Part shown: positions 10,265 through 31,934 of the stretch, in pieces | Layout of the letters: every line of letters starts with the position of its first letter | How positions within the stretch are numbered: position 1 is the stretch's first letter | Source of the DNA: Rhodosporidiobolus odoratus | Taxonomy: Eukaryota; Basidiomycota; Microbotryomycetes; Sporidiobolales; Sporidiobolaceae | NCBI GenBank assembly: GCA_034387635.1 | Contig: JAOANU010000001.1 | Coordinates: forward strand, 2,108,001 to 2,172,000 | DNA length: 64,000 nt | Reading direction: 5' to 3' | Notes under the pieces: generated by a model | What the model was told of the DNA's origin: nothing | The model's input: the letters and a program-made list of their open reading frames with translations, nothing else | Databases searched by the model: none | Program-made: the position numbers and the translations under genes

Positions 10265-13200
10265 TTACTCTCCCTCACCCGGTCCCGCTCCGTTCATTCC
10301 ACCATTCGCATGCCCGTTCGCCGCTGCATGCGCCTGAGCTTGTGCTTGTGCCTGCGCCTGAGCCTGAGCCTGAGCCTGAGCAGCCTGCTGCGCCCTAGCC
10401 TGCATAAGTTCCCTCTGTCTCTGCTGCAAAGCCTGTAACTGCTCGGGCGTGATCTGCGAAGGTTGTCCTGGAGCGCCGATCCCATTCGGGAGCTGAAGAG
10501 GGAGGGAAATGGGAGGGGTCCCGTTTGCGGCGTGCGGAATCTGGGCGGGAGCGGGAGAGGGGGAACCAGCACGTCCGGGGAGGGGGATGGAGGTGCCGCT
10601 GGGCGAGGCGCGGGCGGCGGCTTGGGCTTGCGCGGCGGCGAGCTGGGGAGGAAGGGATGAGTGATGGCGGGGAAGTTGTGGTTGGCCGGGGCCGCCGGGA
10701 AAGGCGCCTTGCTGGACGGGCTGTTGAGGGTAGCGGACGCCGTTTGCTTGCTGTTGCTGTTGTTGTTGTTGTTGCTGCTGCTGCTGCTGCTGTTGCTGCT
10801 GCCGAAGGATGGTTACAAAGCCAAGTCAGCCTCGATTCGAGTGTAGATTCGAAGAGCAGCGAAGGAGCCGCAAGTGCACCTGTTGCTGCTGAGCAGCTTG
10901 CTGTTGCAATACTTGCTGTTGCCGCAGTCGTGCCTTTTGCGACTCCTGTTCGGACTTGTACGTCGACCACTCGAGGGGTGTCCAGCTGGGTCGAGGAGGA
11001 AGATTGTGCGATTCATGCATGCTCATGTTGACACGGCGAGGGAAGCCAGGCGCTGTAGATCGAGGACGGAGGGGTCAGAACGAGGGGAGAAGACAGTGCA
11101 AGAAAGGCACGACGCACGAGGCTGCTTGGCCGCCTGGATATCCCGCTTCTTCTGCACCCTTTTCATCGCCTCGAGAATAGTGACATGTCGAGTCTGCTTC
11201 TTGCTGCCGTCAACAATGAGAGGGAACGGTCGACCTGTCGTCGGGTCTAGCGGGGGCGCCCATTCCGGCGGTGGCTTGACGATCTCGGTACCATCAGGAA
11301 GAGTCTTCTTGCTGCCAGGACCGACGAGCTTGTCCCAACGGTCGTAGCAGTCCCACTGTAGGCGATGGTCGGAACGAGGGCGATGACTCGAGAGGTTAAA
11401 GATCTGGGCAATGAGGGTCCAGTTGAAGCCGTACTCCTTCTGCAGGGCGAGAAGTTGGGCGTCTTCTTCCGGCAGCCAAAGGAGGGTCGTAGCCCGAATA
11501 TCGGCTTGGGCGACTTCGGTTGGCCGAACAAGGACATCGCCGAGAACGGCGTCCTTGGGCTTTCGGCCTGCAAAGAGGGCTACAAAGGAGAAACTTGTCA
11601 GCCACCAGGCGCGATATGCATGAATAACAAGTCATAAGCGTACCAGAGACGGTGGTCGGCAAAGTCTCTTTCGGTTCGATTGGTTCCTTGACGTCCTCGA
11701 CGACAGCAGCCGTACCTGAAGTCCATCCGTCCGCCGTGCGTGTTCGACCAGGTTGAAGCGAGCTGACAAGGATTGGCTTCGTCTCCATTAGCCGCGTGAC
11801 CTGGGTAAGCCGTCCCGCCCAGGCGGAGGAATCTTCGATGCGTCGGTCGAGGGAAGGGTCGCCGGCGATGACAAAGTCAGAGTAAGGCGGAAGATCAGGG
11901 AAGAGAGTGCCAAGATCGTAGGAAAGAAGGTCGTCTTCGGAGATAGGTGAGGAAGAGTCGGCAGCAAGAAGCTCCTTGCGGAGGGCGGCAAGAAGTTCGG
12001 GACCAATAACGGTCGCGTCCAGGCCGAGGCTGAAGATGGGGTGGCGGTAGGTAAGAAGGTTGGACGTGTGCTGCATTTGAGCCTGTGCTCGTTGTGCTTC
12101 GAGTGCGGCGGCTCGGGCCCGGCTAACCGAGCCTCCGGGCGCAGCGGGCGTAGGTTCATTGACTCCTCCCGCCATGCCTGCACCCGGCGCGGCGTCGGCC
12201 ACAGGTGCCACCGCCGCGCTTGCCGAGGCAGCTGGGGCGAGAACCAATTCTGCCGCCTCGCCCTCCGCGTCCTCGTCGCCCTCCGCATCCGTATCGTCGT
12301 CTGCAAGCTCTTTTCCCTTCCCTTTGCTTCGCTTCCCGACATCTCCATCCTCTGCCACCTCCGTCTCTTCGCTACTCCATCTTCCTTCCGATCTTGCGGC
12401 CGCTTCCTCCGCATCGAGAAAGCGTGGCGGACGAGTACGGACGCAGATTCCAGAACGCTTAGCCGGTATAGCGCGATGCCAGGCGCGGCAAGCTTGCGCT
12501 AGATTATGAGCGCTTGCAATTTTCCATCGGCGTTCTTGGCGAAAGTCGACCTGCATCCAGCGCTATCCAAGGCAAGCCACGTCAGACAAACGTCGAGCAT
12601 GGGTAGATTGGAAAACACGCACCATCTCGTCCAGCACATGATCCCAATGCGCTTTCGGGACCACGCCAACTCTCTGCCGCTTCGGCTGCCTGAAGCTCCA
12701 CTTCCTCTCCGCCTTGAGCTGCTCGATCCGCTCAAAGGCCCGGATCGCCCTCATCTCCTCGATCCCTGTCTCCCATTCTTGCGTCGTTAGGGCATTGTGC
12801 ACTCGCTTGCCTGGGCCGAGGAAAGCTTGCGCTCCCATATGTTGCGCGCGCACATGGAGCTTGAAGAGGTCGGGCTGGACGAGGGAAGAAGAGGCAGCAT
12901 TCTTGCTGCTCTTCTTAGTATGAGTGCGAAGTAGGAGGGAGGTGTTGAGGCGGCTTCGAAGGATGTCGTGTGGGACAGGAGGAAGATCGGAAACGTAGTC
13001 GGCGGAAATTTCGCCAATGTCGAAGAGGGAGTGATAAGGCGCGGGAGGGGTGTAGGGATCAGCTGGCGGTCGAGGAGATTGCGGGGAGGAGGGACCGGGA
13101 ACGGCAACCGCTACGGGTGGGTTGAGAAGGAGAGAAGGGGAGATAGCTTGAGAGGGCTGCGGGGTGAGGGCGGCAGGTGACGGCGGGGCAGCGGCATTGG

Positions 13201-14101
13201 CAGTAGCGGGAGATCCGACCTTGATGACATCGAGGCTGGGCGAGATGGCGAAGCGAGATTGCGACGAGGAGCCAGCACTCGGGGCAGGAGGCGGCGGTAG
13301 CAGCTCCGGTGACGGCGCTACAAGAGCGCCCGTTACAGTACCTCCGGCCGCTGTGGTGAGCGATACACCCGGCGGAGCAAGCGATTCGGCAACTGCCATT
13401 TCTTCATCTTCCTCGCCATCGGCATCGGCATCCTCGTCTGAATCGTTCACTATCTCTGACATAGCGACCGCTTTCGACGTAGAGGCCAGGGGTTCCGAGA
13501 GTACTCCCAGTTGTGATGGCGGCGGGCTGGGGGAGAGAGGCGGGAGCGACAGATCGAGTTCTTCCAGACTGCGAAAAGAAACCTGTGTCAAGTCCGCTCG
13601 CAGGGTAGATCAACAGTGGGAAGCTTACCTCTGGGCGTTACCGTGAGCTGTCTTGAACTCTTCGAAGCCGACGAGGGCATCGTAGTTTACCTCGACAGCG
13701 TGAGTTGCAGCCCGCCCTGTCAGTTTTCTTCTTTTCCGCCCTTTCAAGCCGGCTTCGAACTCTGCGGGTCGACCCTTATCCCGAATGGCAATGAAGAGAT
13801 CGGCTAGCTGATCCAGGCGTTCGGCGGCGAGGTCTCTGTAAGAGGGTACGGGCGGAATCAAGTCAGCCAAACATGCGGGAGGGACGGAGGGATGAGAGCG
13901 GGAGAAACGCACGCGACTTTGGCTTGCCGAGCTTGAATCTGACCCGTGTTGGGGATTACTGGGTGTAGTGGAGTCGGCGTGTGCTATGTTCGGAGCACCC
14001 GAAGTGAGTTAGCTGGCTGTAGGCGACTTCATCAGTTCAAGGATACGAGGTATAGGACTCACCTCATCTCCCGCTTCCGAAGGCACAGCTGACCTTGCCA
14101 T
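10265..14101 (-). CDS. EAF1: Chromatin modification-related protein Eaf1/Vid21 (NuA4 platform subunit)
   Basis: Scaffold on which the NuA4 histone H4/H2A acetyltransferase assembles; nuclear. Eight exons (14101-14063, 13983-13913, 13835-13629, 13568-12623, 12562-11644, 11567-11118, 11052-10880, 10798-10265) give 1,112 aa. The HSA domain spans about residues 395-470 ('KAHWDHVLDEM' joined across an intron to 'WMQVDFRQERRWKIA'). A SANT/Myb domain follows at about 745-805 ('PEEDAQLLALQKEYGFNW', then 'DHRLQWDCYDRWDKL'). The tail is polyglutamine (CAG/CAA, exons 7-8) and then a run of Gln-Ala repeats ending in Gly/Asn-rich sequence. Order and spacing match fungal Vid21/Eaf1, and the HSA plus SANT pair without a helicase domain separates it from Swr1. 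The first two exons are small and less certain. Confidence 0.9.
10740..10800 (-). repeat. CAG/CAA polyglutamine microsatellite in EAF1
   Basis: On the coding (-) strand this is a mixed CAG/CAA run of about 18 Gln codons directly at the 5' edge of the last EAF1 exon. Shorter Gln runs lie just upstream in the previous exon. The adjoining intron therefore ends in CAG followed by further CAG units, so the exact acceptor could slip by whole codons. A second low-complexity tract, Gln-Ala dipeptides, is encoded at about 10,325-10,390. Confidence 0.8.
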
Positions 14102-14656
14102 AGATAGTGCTGATGGAAAGTAAGCTACTACAAGCACAGTCAAGTGCTCGGTCGATGCGAAGGGAGCGTTGTGGGATGGCTTGATCAAAACTGACACGCA
14201 TGCAGCCTCTCTCACTCGTCCGTCACCTTTTCTCGCTTCACAGCAGTGCTACGCCTTTCTGAGTCGACCATCACTACTAGACCTGTGGGCACTGCGTGCT
14301 GTATGAGTTTCTGCTCCGCGCGATCACTTCCTGCCAAGTCAAACTTTCTCGTTGCCTACGCTGCACAACCTCGCCGGCTCTCTCGGAAAGGCCAGGAATG
14401 CTGAGCTACGCTGCCATGCACTGCGTTACATTGCGCGTAGCTGTTCACTGAGGTGGTAGTGAGAACGGGAGGACGACAGAGAGGCACGCGGGACAGAAAC
14501 CGAAAATGCGATGCTGTCGCTCCTTCGGGACAGGGTGCAAGCGTCGAGGACTAGTAGTGCGGCATGGACTGGACTTCGAGAGCTTCTGCTTGAAGAAAAG
14601 GAGTGAGCCATTGCACTCTGAAGAAGCAGCAAGGGACCGCCACAAACCTTCTGCCT
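14102..14656. other. Intergenic region upstream of EAF1
   Basis: This 555-nt stretch contains the EAF1 promoter and the 3' flank of the decayed F-box gene. Short open frames occur but none shows a recognisable motif, intron signal or codon pattern like its neighbours. I see nothing else in it. Confidence 0.35.
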
Positions 14657-16162
14657 TTACTCCCCTGCATCATGCAACCAGTCAAACTCTGCTTGACGCT
14701 CTTCGATACACAGGGTGATTCCCCTCCTGTCGCAGTCTTCCATCAAGTGGTGGATAACCCGTTCCGCCCAAATGCCCTCTGAGTTATAGCCGGTCAAGTT
14801 GGGTGTACAGATCGTGAGATGCCGCAGCGGCGGTCCCTGGCCGACGGTGGGATTGTCGGTCCAGCCCGAACCAAAGAGAACTTCGGACGGATCTAGATAC
14901 CTGCCCCCCGGCAAGATTACGAGCGAGGAGATGGCCGGATGGCGCTGCGCCCTGCTGACAACAGAGTGGTCGACAAGGTAACCGCCAAGCTCAAGGTGGT
15001 TCAGCCGTGCGCCGAACTGAAGGACGGTGAAGAGGTGCTTGCCGAACGTGTTGACCTTGCGTCGAGTGGCACCCCTTCGTTTCGTACGAAGGCTGAGGTC
15101 GCGAAGAGAGGGCAGGCGGCCGAGGAGATTGACGAGCGACCCGACGTCGCTTTAGAAGTCAATGATGCTAAAGGTAATCTCAAGATGCTACAGCACAGAT
15201 GGACCGCTGAAGGTGGGCGGGGAAAGGCGGGAGGTGAACTCTGCCGGGGAGAGGTCGAAGGAAGGAAGCTTGAGGTGGGTAAACTGTTCTGCCAGGCCGC
15301 GTTTGGCCGGACTACGAGGATCACGTCGCAACGCCTCCCGAATTTCCGCGCGATGCGTGGGCCGTGGTTCACAGCCGGTGCCGAGAGCAAGACGTCGGAG
15401 GTAGGGAGGAGGGTCCGCAATGAAACCGACAAGCTCGTACATGCTGTAGCCGGAGATGAAGGAAATCTCGAGCTCCTCTAGCATGCGGAAGCGCCAGTCG
15501 CACAGCTCATCGACGAAAGAGTCTGCGGTGAATCCGAGGGCCTGCATCATCTCTTCCTGGCGTTGCCAGAAGACCTCTTCCTCATCAATCTCCCCGTCTG
15601 AGTCGCTCGGAGCAAGGTGTATATGAAGGACTCGCGCCGACTCCTTTGCCCGGTACTGGCTCAATAGTGGGAAGAGCAGCCGCCCTGCCCAGCGTCCATC
15701 GGGCCGACGTTTGATCCGGCAGAGTTTCAGGTCGACGGAGGGGATTTCGATGGCGGATGTAGCAGAGTCGTGCTCCTTTAAGTTTCTCGACACTCGTTCG
15801 AGCTGTTGAGCGGTGAAGAGATGAACTTCGACACGGAGAATAGGGCGAACGGCGCGGTAGAGGCTGCGAGTCGTTCGAGAGAGGGCGAGGTTGGTGGATT
15901 GGCGGACGAAGAGATCCTCGTCCTGGCAGAACTGGACGATATGGCTGACGAGCTCCGGGGGCAGACGGGAGAAAGGAGTAGGGCGACTGGCAGGAGGCGA
16001 TGCGAGGAGACGGAGGGCGGCAACCATGGCGGCGTGTGCATCGAGACACTGCATGTATGGCACGGACGAGGACAAGGTCGAGAGCGAGAGGCTCGAGATG
16101 GCAACGTCGAGGTGTTGGCGAAGGTCCTGCGAGAAACGAGTGAGCGGGCGCAGGGAGATCAT
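14657..16162 (-). pseudogene. F-box/LRR-type gene, arm-1 copy, two in-frame stops
   Basis: Reading from ATG at 16,162, the protein starts 'MISLRPLTRFSQDLRQHLD', has an F-box-like segment near residue 75 ('LPPELVSHIVQFCQDEDLF'), then LRR-like sequence. The frame is closed by TAG at 15,190-15,188 (codon GAG in arm 2) and again by TAA at 15,154-15,152 (CGA in arm 2). Beyond these stops the same frame stays open and coding-like through 'LRHLTICTPNLTGYNSEGIW' to a normal end near 'FDWLHDAGE'. No intron that would remove both stops is evident. It therefore looks like a recently inactivated gene with a full-length 3' end. A shorter product of about 324 aa, ending at the first stop, could still be made. 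Splice-like signals 5' of the ATG (GTACGT...TCTCGCAG) suggest an upstream exon. Role if active: SCF substrate receptor, substrate unknown. Confidence 0.75.
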
Positions 16163-16231
16163 ACATAAGCAGAACGTACCGTGGAAGTGTGCGGAGCTGC
16201 TATACCTTTCAACTCCTTCAGCTCGTCCACT

Positions 16232-17839
16232 ATGACCGCCAGCGCCTTTGCCTTGACGCCTTTTACCGGGTCGAGGTGAGGCAGGAGGAGCGCTTGGATT
16301 CGGATGAGGCGGACGCTGAGCTTGACAGAGACAGGACCTAGCGCCTATATACTAGTGTCGGACATAGTTCCTGTGCTGGGTCTGGGTGATCGACGTGTGC
16401 TGGACGATGAAGAAGGTCAACGACGAGACGACGACGAAGTTTCTCCCGAATTAGACCTACACAAACCTCGGGAAGGGCCGTACATGCCCTCATTCTCTCC
16501 AGCAGACCTATTTCCTCCAGCTCACTCATCCTCACAGGCTCCCCTTGCTGTTCCCGCCTCGTCCGTCGCCCTCCTTGGTCCTCTTCCAGCTTCCTCCCTC
16601 TTACACTTGGCGCTGAATCATCTACGAGATGACGACGATGGGGGTTCACATAAGCGAGACATGAGTCCGAAGGCGCAGGGGAACCAGCGCGAGGAGAAGG
16701 ACGATGGGGACGATGAGGACGAAGTTACCTTTTTTCCTTCGCCAAACAAGGTGAAACAGCGTTGCGTTCTCATCTTGACACCTGACGAAGGTGTTCTGCG
16801 GAAGGAGCTGAGAAGGGAGAACGACCTTTCACTGTTCGGCGCCCGACGGTCGGCAGAGACGGCGAGCCTGCTGGACCTCGTCGACATACGGTAAGGTATT
16901 TTCCTTTGGCTCTCTGTCTCCTCGTCTCGTCGACAGCTGACGAGAGCAATACATTCTTTCTTCCAGGTGCCTTCCTACCTCCGCTCACTTCCACTACTTC
17001 CTCATGACCTGCTACACGCCTTCCTCCCGTTCCGCTTCGCAGGCGCATTCTGCCTTTCTCGCTACAAATCCGAAAACAAAGCTCGACCCAAGCTATTTGC
17101 CATACGAACCTACGCTGGTCATCTTACATGCCGTGTCGGACTACCTCGAAGACTCGGTGCTGCAAGGGTCTGTCCGGCTCTCCTCTCGGCCCTTTTCTCC
17201 CGGTCTCACCAGCAGCTCTGGTTGTGCAGGGGCGGGATAGAAGCCTACGCGTCTTTGCTGGCTGCGTTCCTCTCGACGTTCAGGGCGAGTTGCTCGCGGT
17301 GAGTCATGACTTCCACTTTCCGCCGGTCTCGTGTTCGGACCACAATTGAGTCCCCAGTCTGCCTCTACTCGTCCTCCACGACCCGTTAGCATGCGACATG
17401 TCTTTGCCCATCCTACCTAGCCACCTCAAGGCAAAGAAAAAAGGCCAGAGACGGCGCGACGACGCTGGACTGCGAGACGCTCAGGAGGAGGAGGAAGACG
17501 ACATCGACCGCATCCCGTTGCGACGAATAGCGGAGCGGTTCTTTGACTGGGTCGGCGAGGCCGAAGCAGGCACGCTGTCCTGTTCTGGCACTTGAGCGCT
17601 GCTGTCAACTTCCATCTCTGATCTTTTCCATCACGGCCCACTCTGCAGTTTCCTCGACAACGATCGCCTACGACGCTCCGATAGAACGGCGTTACAGCCT
17701 TTCCCTTCGCGCCTCGCCATATGTGACATCACCGCCAGGCTGCGAGGCTACCACGCAGGTAGAGTATGTTGTAAGGCAAGTGCAAGAGAGCGAGGAAGGA
17801 GAGGAAGAAGGGGTTAGAATCGAAATCGATGCAACGTAG
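16232..17839 (+). CDS. Hypothetical RecA-fold-like protein (SWSAP1/Rad51-paralogue-like?), arm-1 copy
   Basis: Six exons (16232-16275, 16342-16890, 16967-17167, 17230-17298, 17358-17569, 17649-17839) give 421 aa with every junction in phase. I do not recognise the family with certainty. The pattern resembles the RecA-like SWSAP1/Rad51-paralogue group: a degenerate Walker-A-like 'TPFTGSSAYILV' after residue 9, a strand 'CVLILTPDEGVL', 'CLPTSAHFHYFLMTCYTP' (compare the R-P-T-S/E strand-helix of that group), a Walker-B-like strand 'TLVILHAVSDYLE' lacking the usual Asp, helix 'YASLLAAFLSTF', strand 'LPLLVLHDPL', and 'RIAERFFDWVGEAE'. Between the first two strands is a long acidic, probably disordered insert. 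The last intron seems to be GC-AG. If the start is instead the Met at 16,304, the first intron disappears and the Walker-A-like piece is lost. A role in homologous recombination is inference. Confidence 0.6.
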
Positions 17840-18037
17840 CCGGCGGCAAATCGCAGCGTCTGACATGACTTGAACTCGGCACATTGAATACCGCGGGGTC
17901 ACAATGGGCAAGCTGGCGCGACCTCTGAACGATTTGAGACGCAACGCGAGAAAACGAGAACAACAGATTTGCCATGCAATACTTAAGCTTCGCTATCTAT
18001 TCGAACAAGTCTACTATCTATTTTGAGTAACTAAGCT

Positions 18038-19990
<1,953 letters not shown>

Positions 19991-20457
19991 CGTGTATTGT
20001 AGTACTGATAGAAAGAGCAAGTAGCAGCGAGAGAGAGGAGTGAAGCCTGGCGGTGAAATCCGAAGTGGACCGGCCTCGGTCAGCTCGCCGGCTGACGAAG
20101 CGATGACCAACCTCAAAAATTAGCGAGGGATTCAGGTGGAGGCGGCACAGGAGTAGACTTGGAGTGGACAAGTCTTGTTGAACAACAAGAAATGGTCGCC
20201 GGCGTTCTTAGACGGAAAAGGAGCAACGCAGCATCATGAAGGATCAAACTGGAAGAAAACGACGCTGAGGTCCTGGGGCTCGAGAGATGCTGTCATCTGC
20301 ATCATACCGCCGGCTTGAAGAGCCGTAGGCGATTGCTCTGATAGTAATCGGCCCGCATGGGCCGCTCCGAGGTGTCGAGCGGGCGCCCACAGCCCTCAAC
20401 GCGCAGCATGGTGCGTAATCGATGGTCCGCTTGCACTGCTGTTCTCCAAGCTGCTTT
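19991..20457. other. Intergenic region upstream of the OYE-type gene
   Basis: This 467-nt stretch holds the oxidoreductase promoter and the 3' flank of the p24 gene, both on the - strand. Nothing else is recognisable. Confidence 0.35.
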
Positions 20458-21566
20458 TTACACTTGCCTCCTCCTGGACGGTCCCGAGAAGAAACGCTGT
20501 ACGACTGCGGCGACGCGCAGAGTGTGAGAGATCAAAGAAGATGGGTTCGGTAGAACATGCAGCAGGGGGAATTGTCGCGGGGCCGCAAAGTGGATGGGGA
20601 TGAAGCAAAGCACAGAGGAGGGCATAGAAGCGTCAGTTGTAGCGCCAGAGCCCATGATCCAAGAGTCGAGGAGATTGGCGGTACATGTTTCGAAAGGAGG
20701 ACGGAGAGATGGAGCAGAGATGACGCACCCCATACCTGGAAAGCGCTCATGCCAACCATGAGTGCACTCTCAGCGATGGAGAAGGAGAAGATGCGCCATT
20801 CGGTAGATTTGACAGTCGAAACCTGGCGCGAGGGGAAAAAGGATGTGAGAAGCGAGGTGAGCTGGCTGTTGTGGGACCAAGGGCAGATTGCGGACAGAGT
20901 AAAGATATGGAGCGTACATTTCGGTTCTCGCGCGTCCGGAAGTATCGCTGCGTCCGCTGAATGCTGCTCAAACTTCCGCTCAACTTGTAGATGCTCTCCT
21001 CCAGCGAGCTCGTCTGTTCCGTCAAGGCTGTCGGCTTGGCCGGTGCAATCGGGCGGGGCTCGCTCTCCACCATGATGTCAAAATCGACAAGCTTCTCCGA
21101 GACGGACGACATGTCGTTGGAGAAGCAGAACGAGTATTCCCCGACGCTGTGTGCCGTGTAGATGTAGTCGCCTTGCCGCTCGCGTTCTCCCTCGATGACG
21201 ATGGTATCAGTCGGGTCCGTGACTACCCAGTCGATGTCGAACGAACCGCCAGATTGAACCTGAGAATGATGGAAAGGGGAATCAGCCCCGCCTGCTACAC
21301 CTTTCGCCGGAAAATTGGGCGGCTCCTCACCGCGAAGTAGAACCCGACCTGTCAGGGAAAAGCAGTGAGCCGTGTCAACCATATTCCGGTAGGCGACTGC
21401 GGCGTACCTTCTCTCCCGCCTTGTCCACGTTCGCGTAGAAACAGGTTCGCTCATTGGCGTTGATGGTGGTGGTAAGGGCGGAACCGGCTGCTCGTGGTGC
21501 GGCTGCGAAGAGAGCTACCACTAGTGTTACTAGCAGGGCCCATGGTCGGTACAGAAAGCAGGGCAT
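20458..21566 (-). CDS. p24/emp24/TMED family ER-Golgi cargo receptor
   Basis: Type I membrane protein of COPII/COPI vesicles. Five exons (21566-21408, 21348-21331, 21259-20918, 20822-20729, 20504-20458) give 219 aa, the normal p24 size. The signal peptide is about residues 1-27 ('LLVTLVVALFAAAPRAAG'). The GOLD domain follows, with the paired cysteines of 'NERTCFYANV' and 'GEYSFCFSND'. A coiled coil includes 'RTQRYFRTRENRN', and the membrane segment is 'SIAESALMVGMSAFQVWVV', followed by a short cytosolic tail 'QRFF..RRRQV' that carries the FF COPII signal. Exon 2 is an 18-nt microexon coding 'VGFYFA'. The last intron's donor was placed 10 nt inside 'CAGGTATGG' because only that keeps 'VWVVQRFF' in frame. 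The subfamily (beta, gamma or delta) is not resolved. Confidence 0.92.
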
Positions 21567-22080
21567 GCTGGACGACGGGGTCGTGCGTGACGGGGTCGAG
21601 ATGAGGTGGAGAGGGGGAAAGGCGATACAGAGCGGGGCGCGGCCGAATAGGGAAGCACTGGGTCGAGGTAGCAGTGCGTGTTCTCGGTCGAGCAGCGGCT
21701 ACGAACGAGGCAGAGACCACGACAGAGAGCGTGAGGTGGGAAAGGTCAACAACGTCAACCGGCGGACGAGGACGACACTGCGGCTGTAGCTCGTGATGAT
21801 TGTTGAGGACGCGCAATGCCCTACGGTCCGACTTATCAGCCTTCCGGTAGCCCCGTGCTCGCCCAGGAAGCCGGCAAGGAGGAGATACAGGTGCCGGAAA
21901 CATGCATGCTTTCTCTCCTTCACCTCACGCTCACCCGCGTCTCTCCCCCATCGGGACAGCTGCTGATCCGCCACCGTCGCTATTTGTAGCTGGTGCCCCG
22001 CTCCCGCACCCTACACACCGCCCAACGTTGACAACACAGCGCGCCTCGACGCGGATTGACTTTGGCTGCCAATTCATGCC
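21567..22080. promoter_or_regulatory. Divergent intergenic region, p24 / ATR
   Basis: This 514-nt stretch separates divergently transcribed genes and should contain both promoters. It is pyrimidine-rich on the + strand before the ATR start, and an ATG-containing 'GCCATGG' context marks that start at 22,081. I see no further gene. Confidence 0.4.
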
Positions 22081-31672
<9,592 letters not shown>

Positions 31673-31934
31673 GCCGTGTCCTTTACTTCCTTCCTTGCTT
31701 CCGTCTTGTCGTAGCAGTCCCATAGCCGTTGTTGTACTCTCACTTGCTTCCCCTGCGCTTCTCTGCAGCATATTGTACGCCATTAACCGCTCATACCCGT
31801 TAGGCGAAGAGGATGTACTGACAACAAAGAGCTCTTGCAAAAGAACGCAACGAAACCACTATAACCTAATTACAAAGTTCGAGAAACGCCGGTCTTCTCT
31901 GTCTGTTCTTGCTGTCTAAGCCGCGAGAGCAGTC
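31673..31934. other. Convergent 3' region, ATR / NAPE-PLD-like
   Basis: These 262 nt separate two stop codons of convergent genes and should contain both 3' ends. An AT-richer stretch at about 31,770-31,900 is the likely polyadenylation zone. No gene is seen. Confidence 0.35.

Noticed and set aside
14939..15481. 180-codon + strand frame (with a mirror copy at 50,256-50,798)
   Set aside because: It survives in both arms only because the arms are duplicates. It is antisense to the F-box/LRR gene and shows no recognisable domain.
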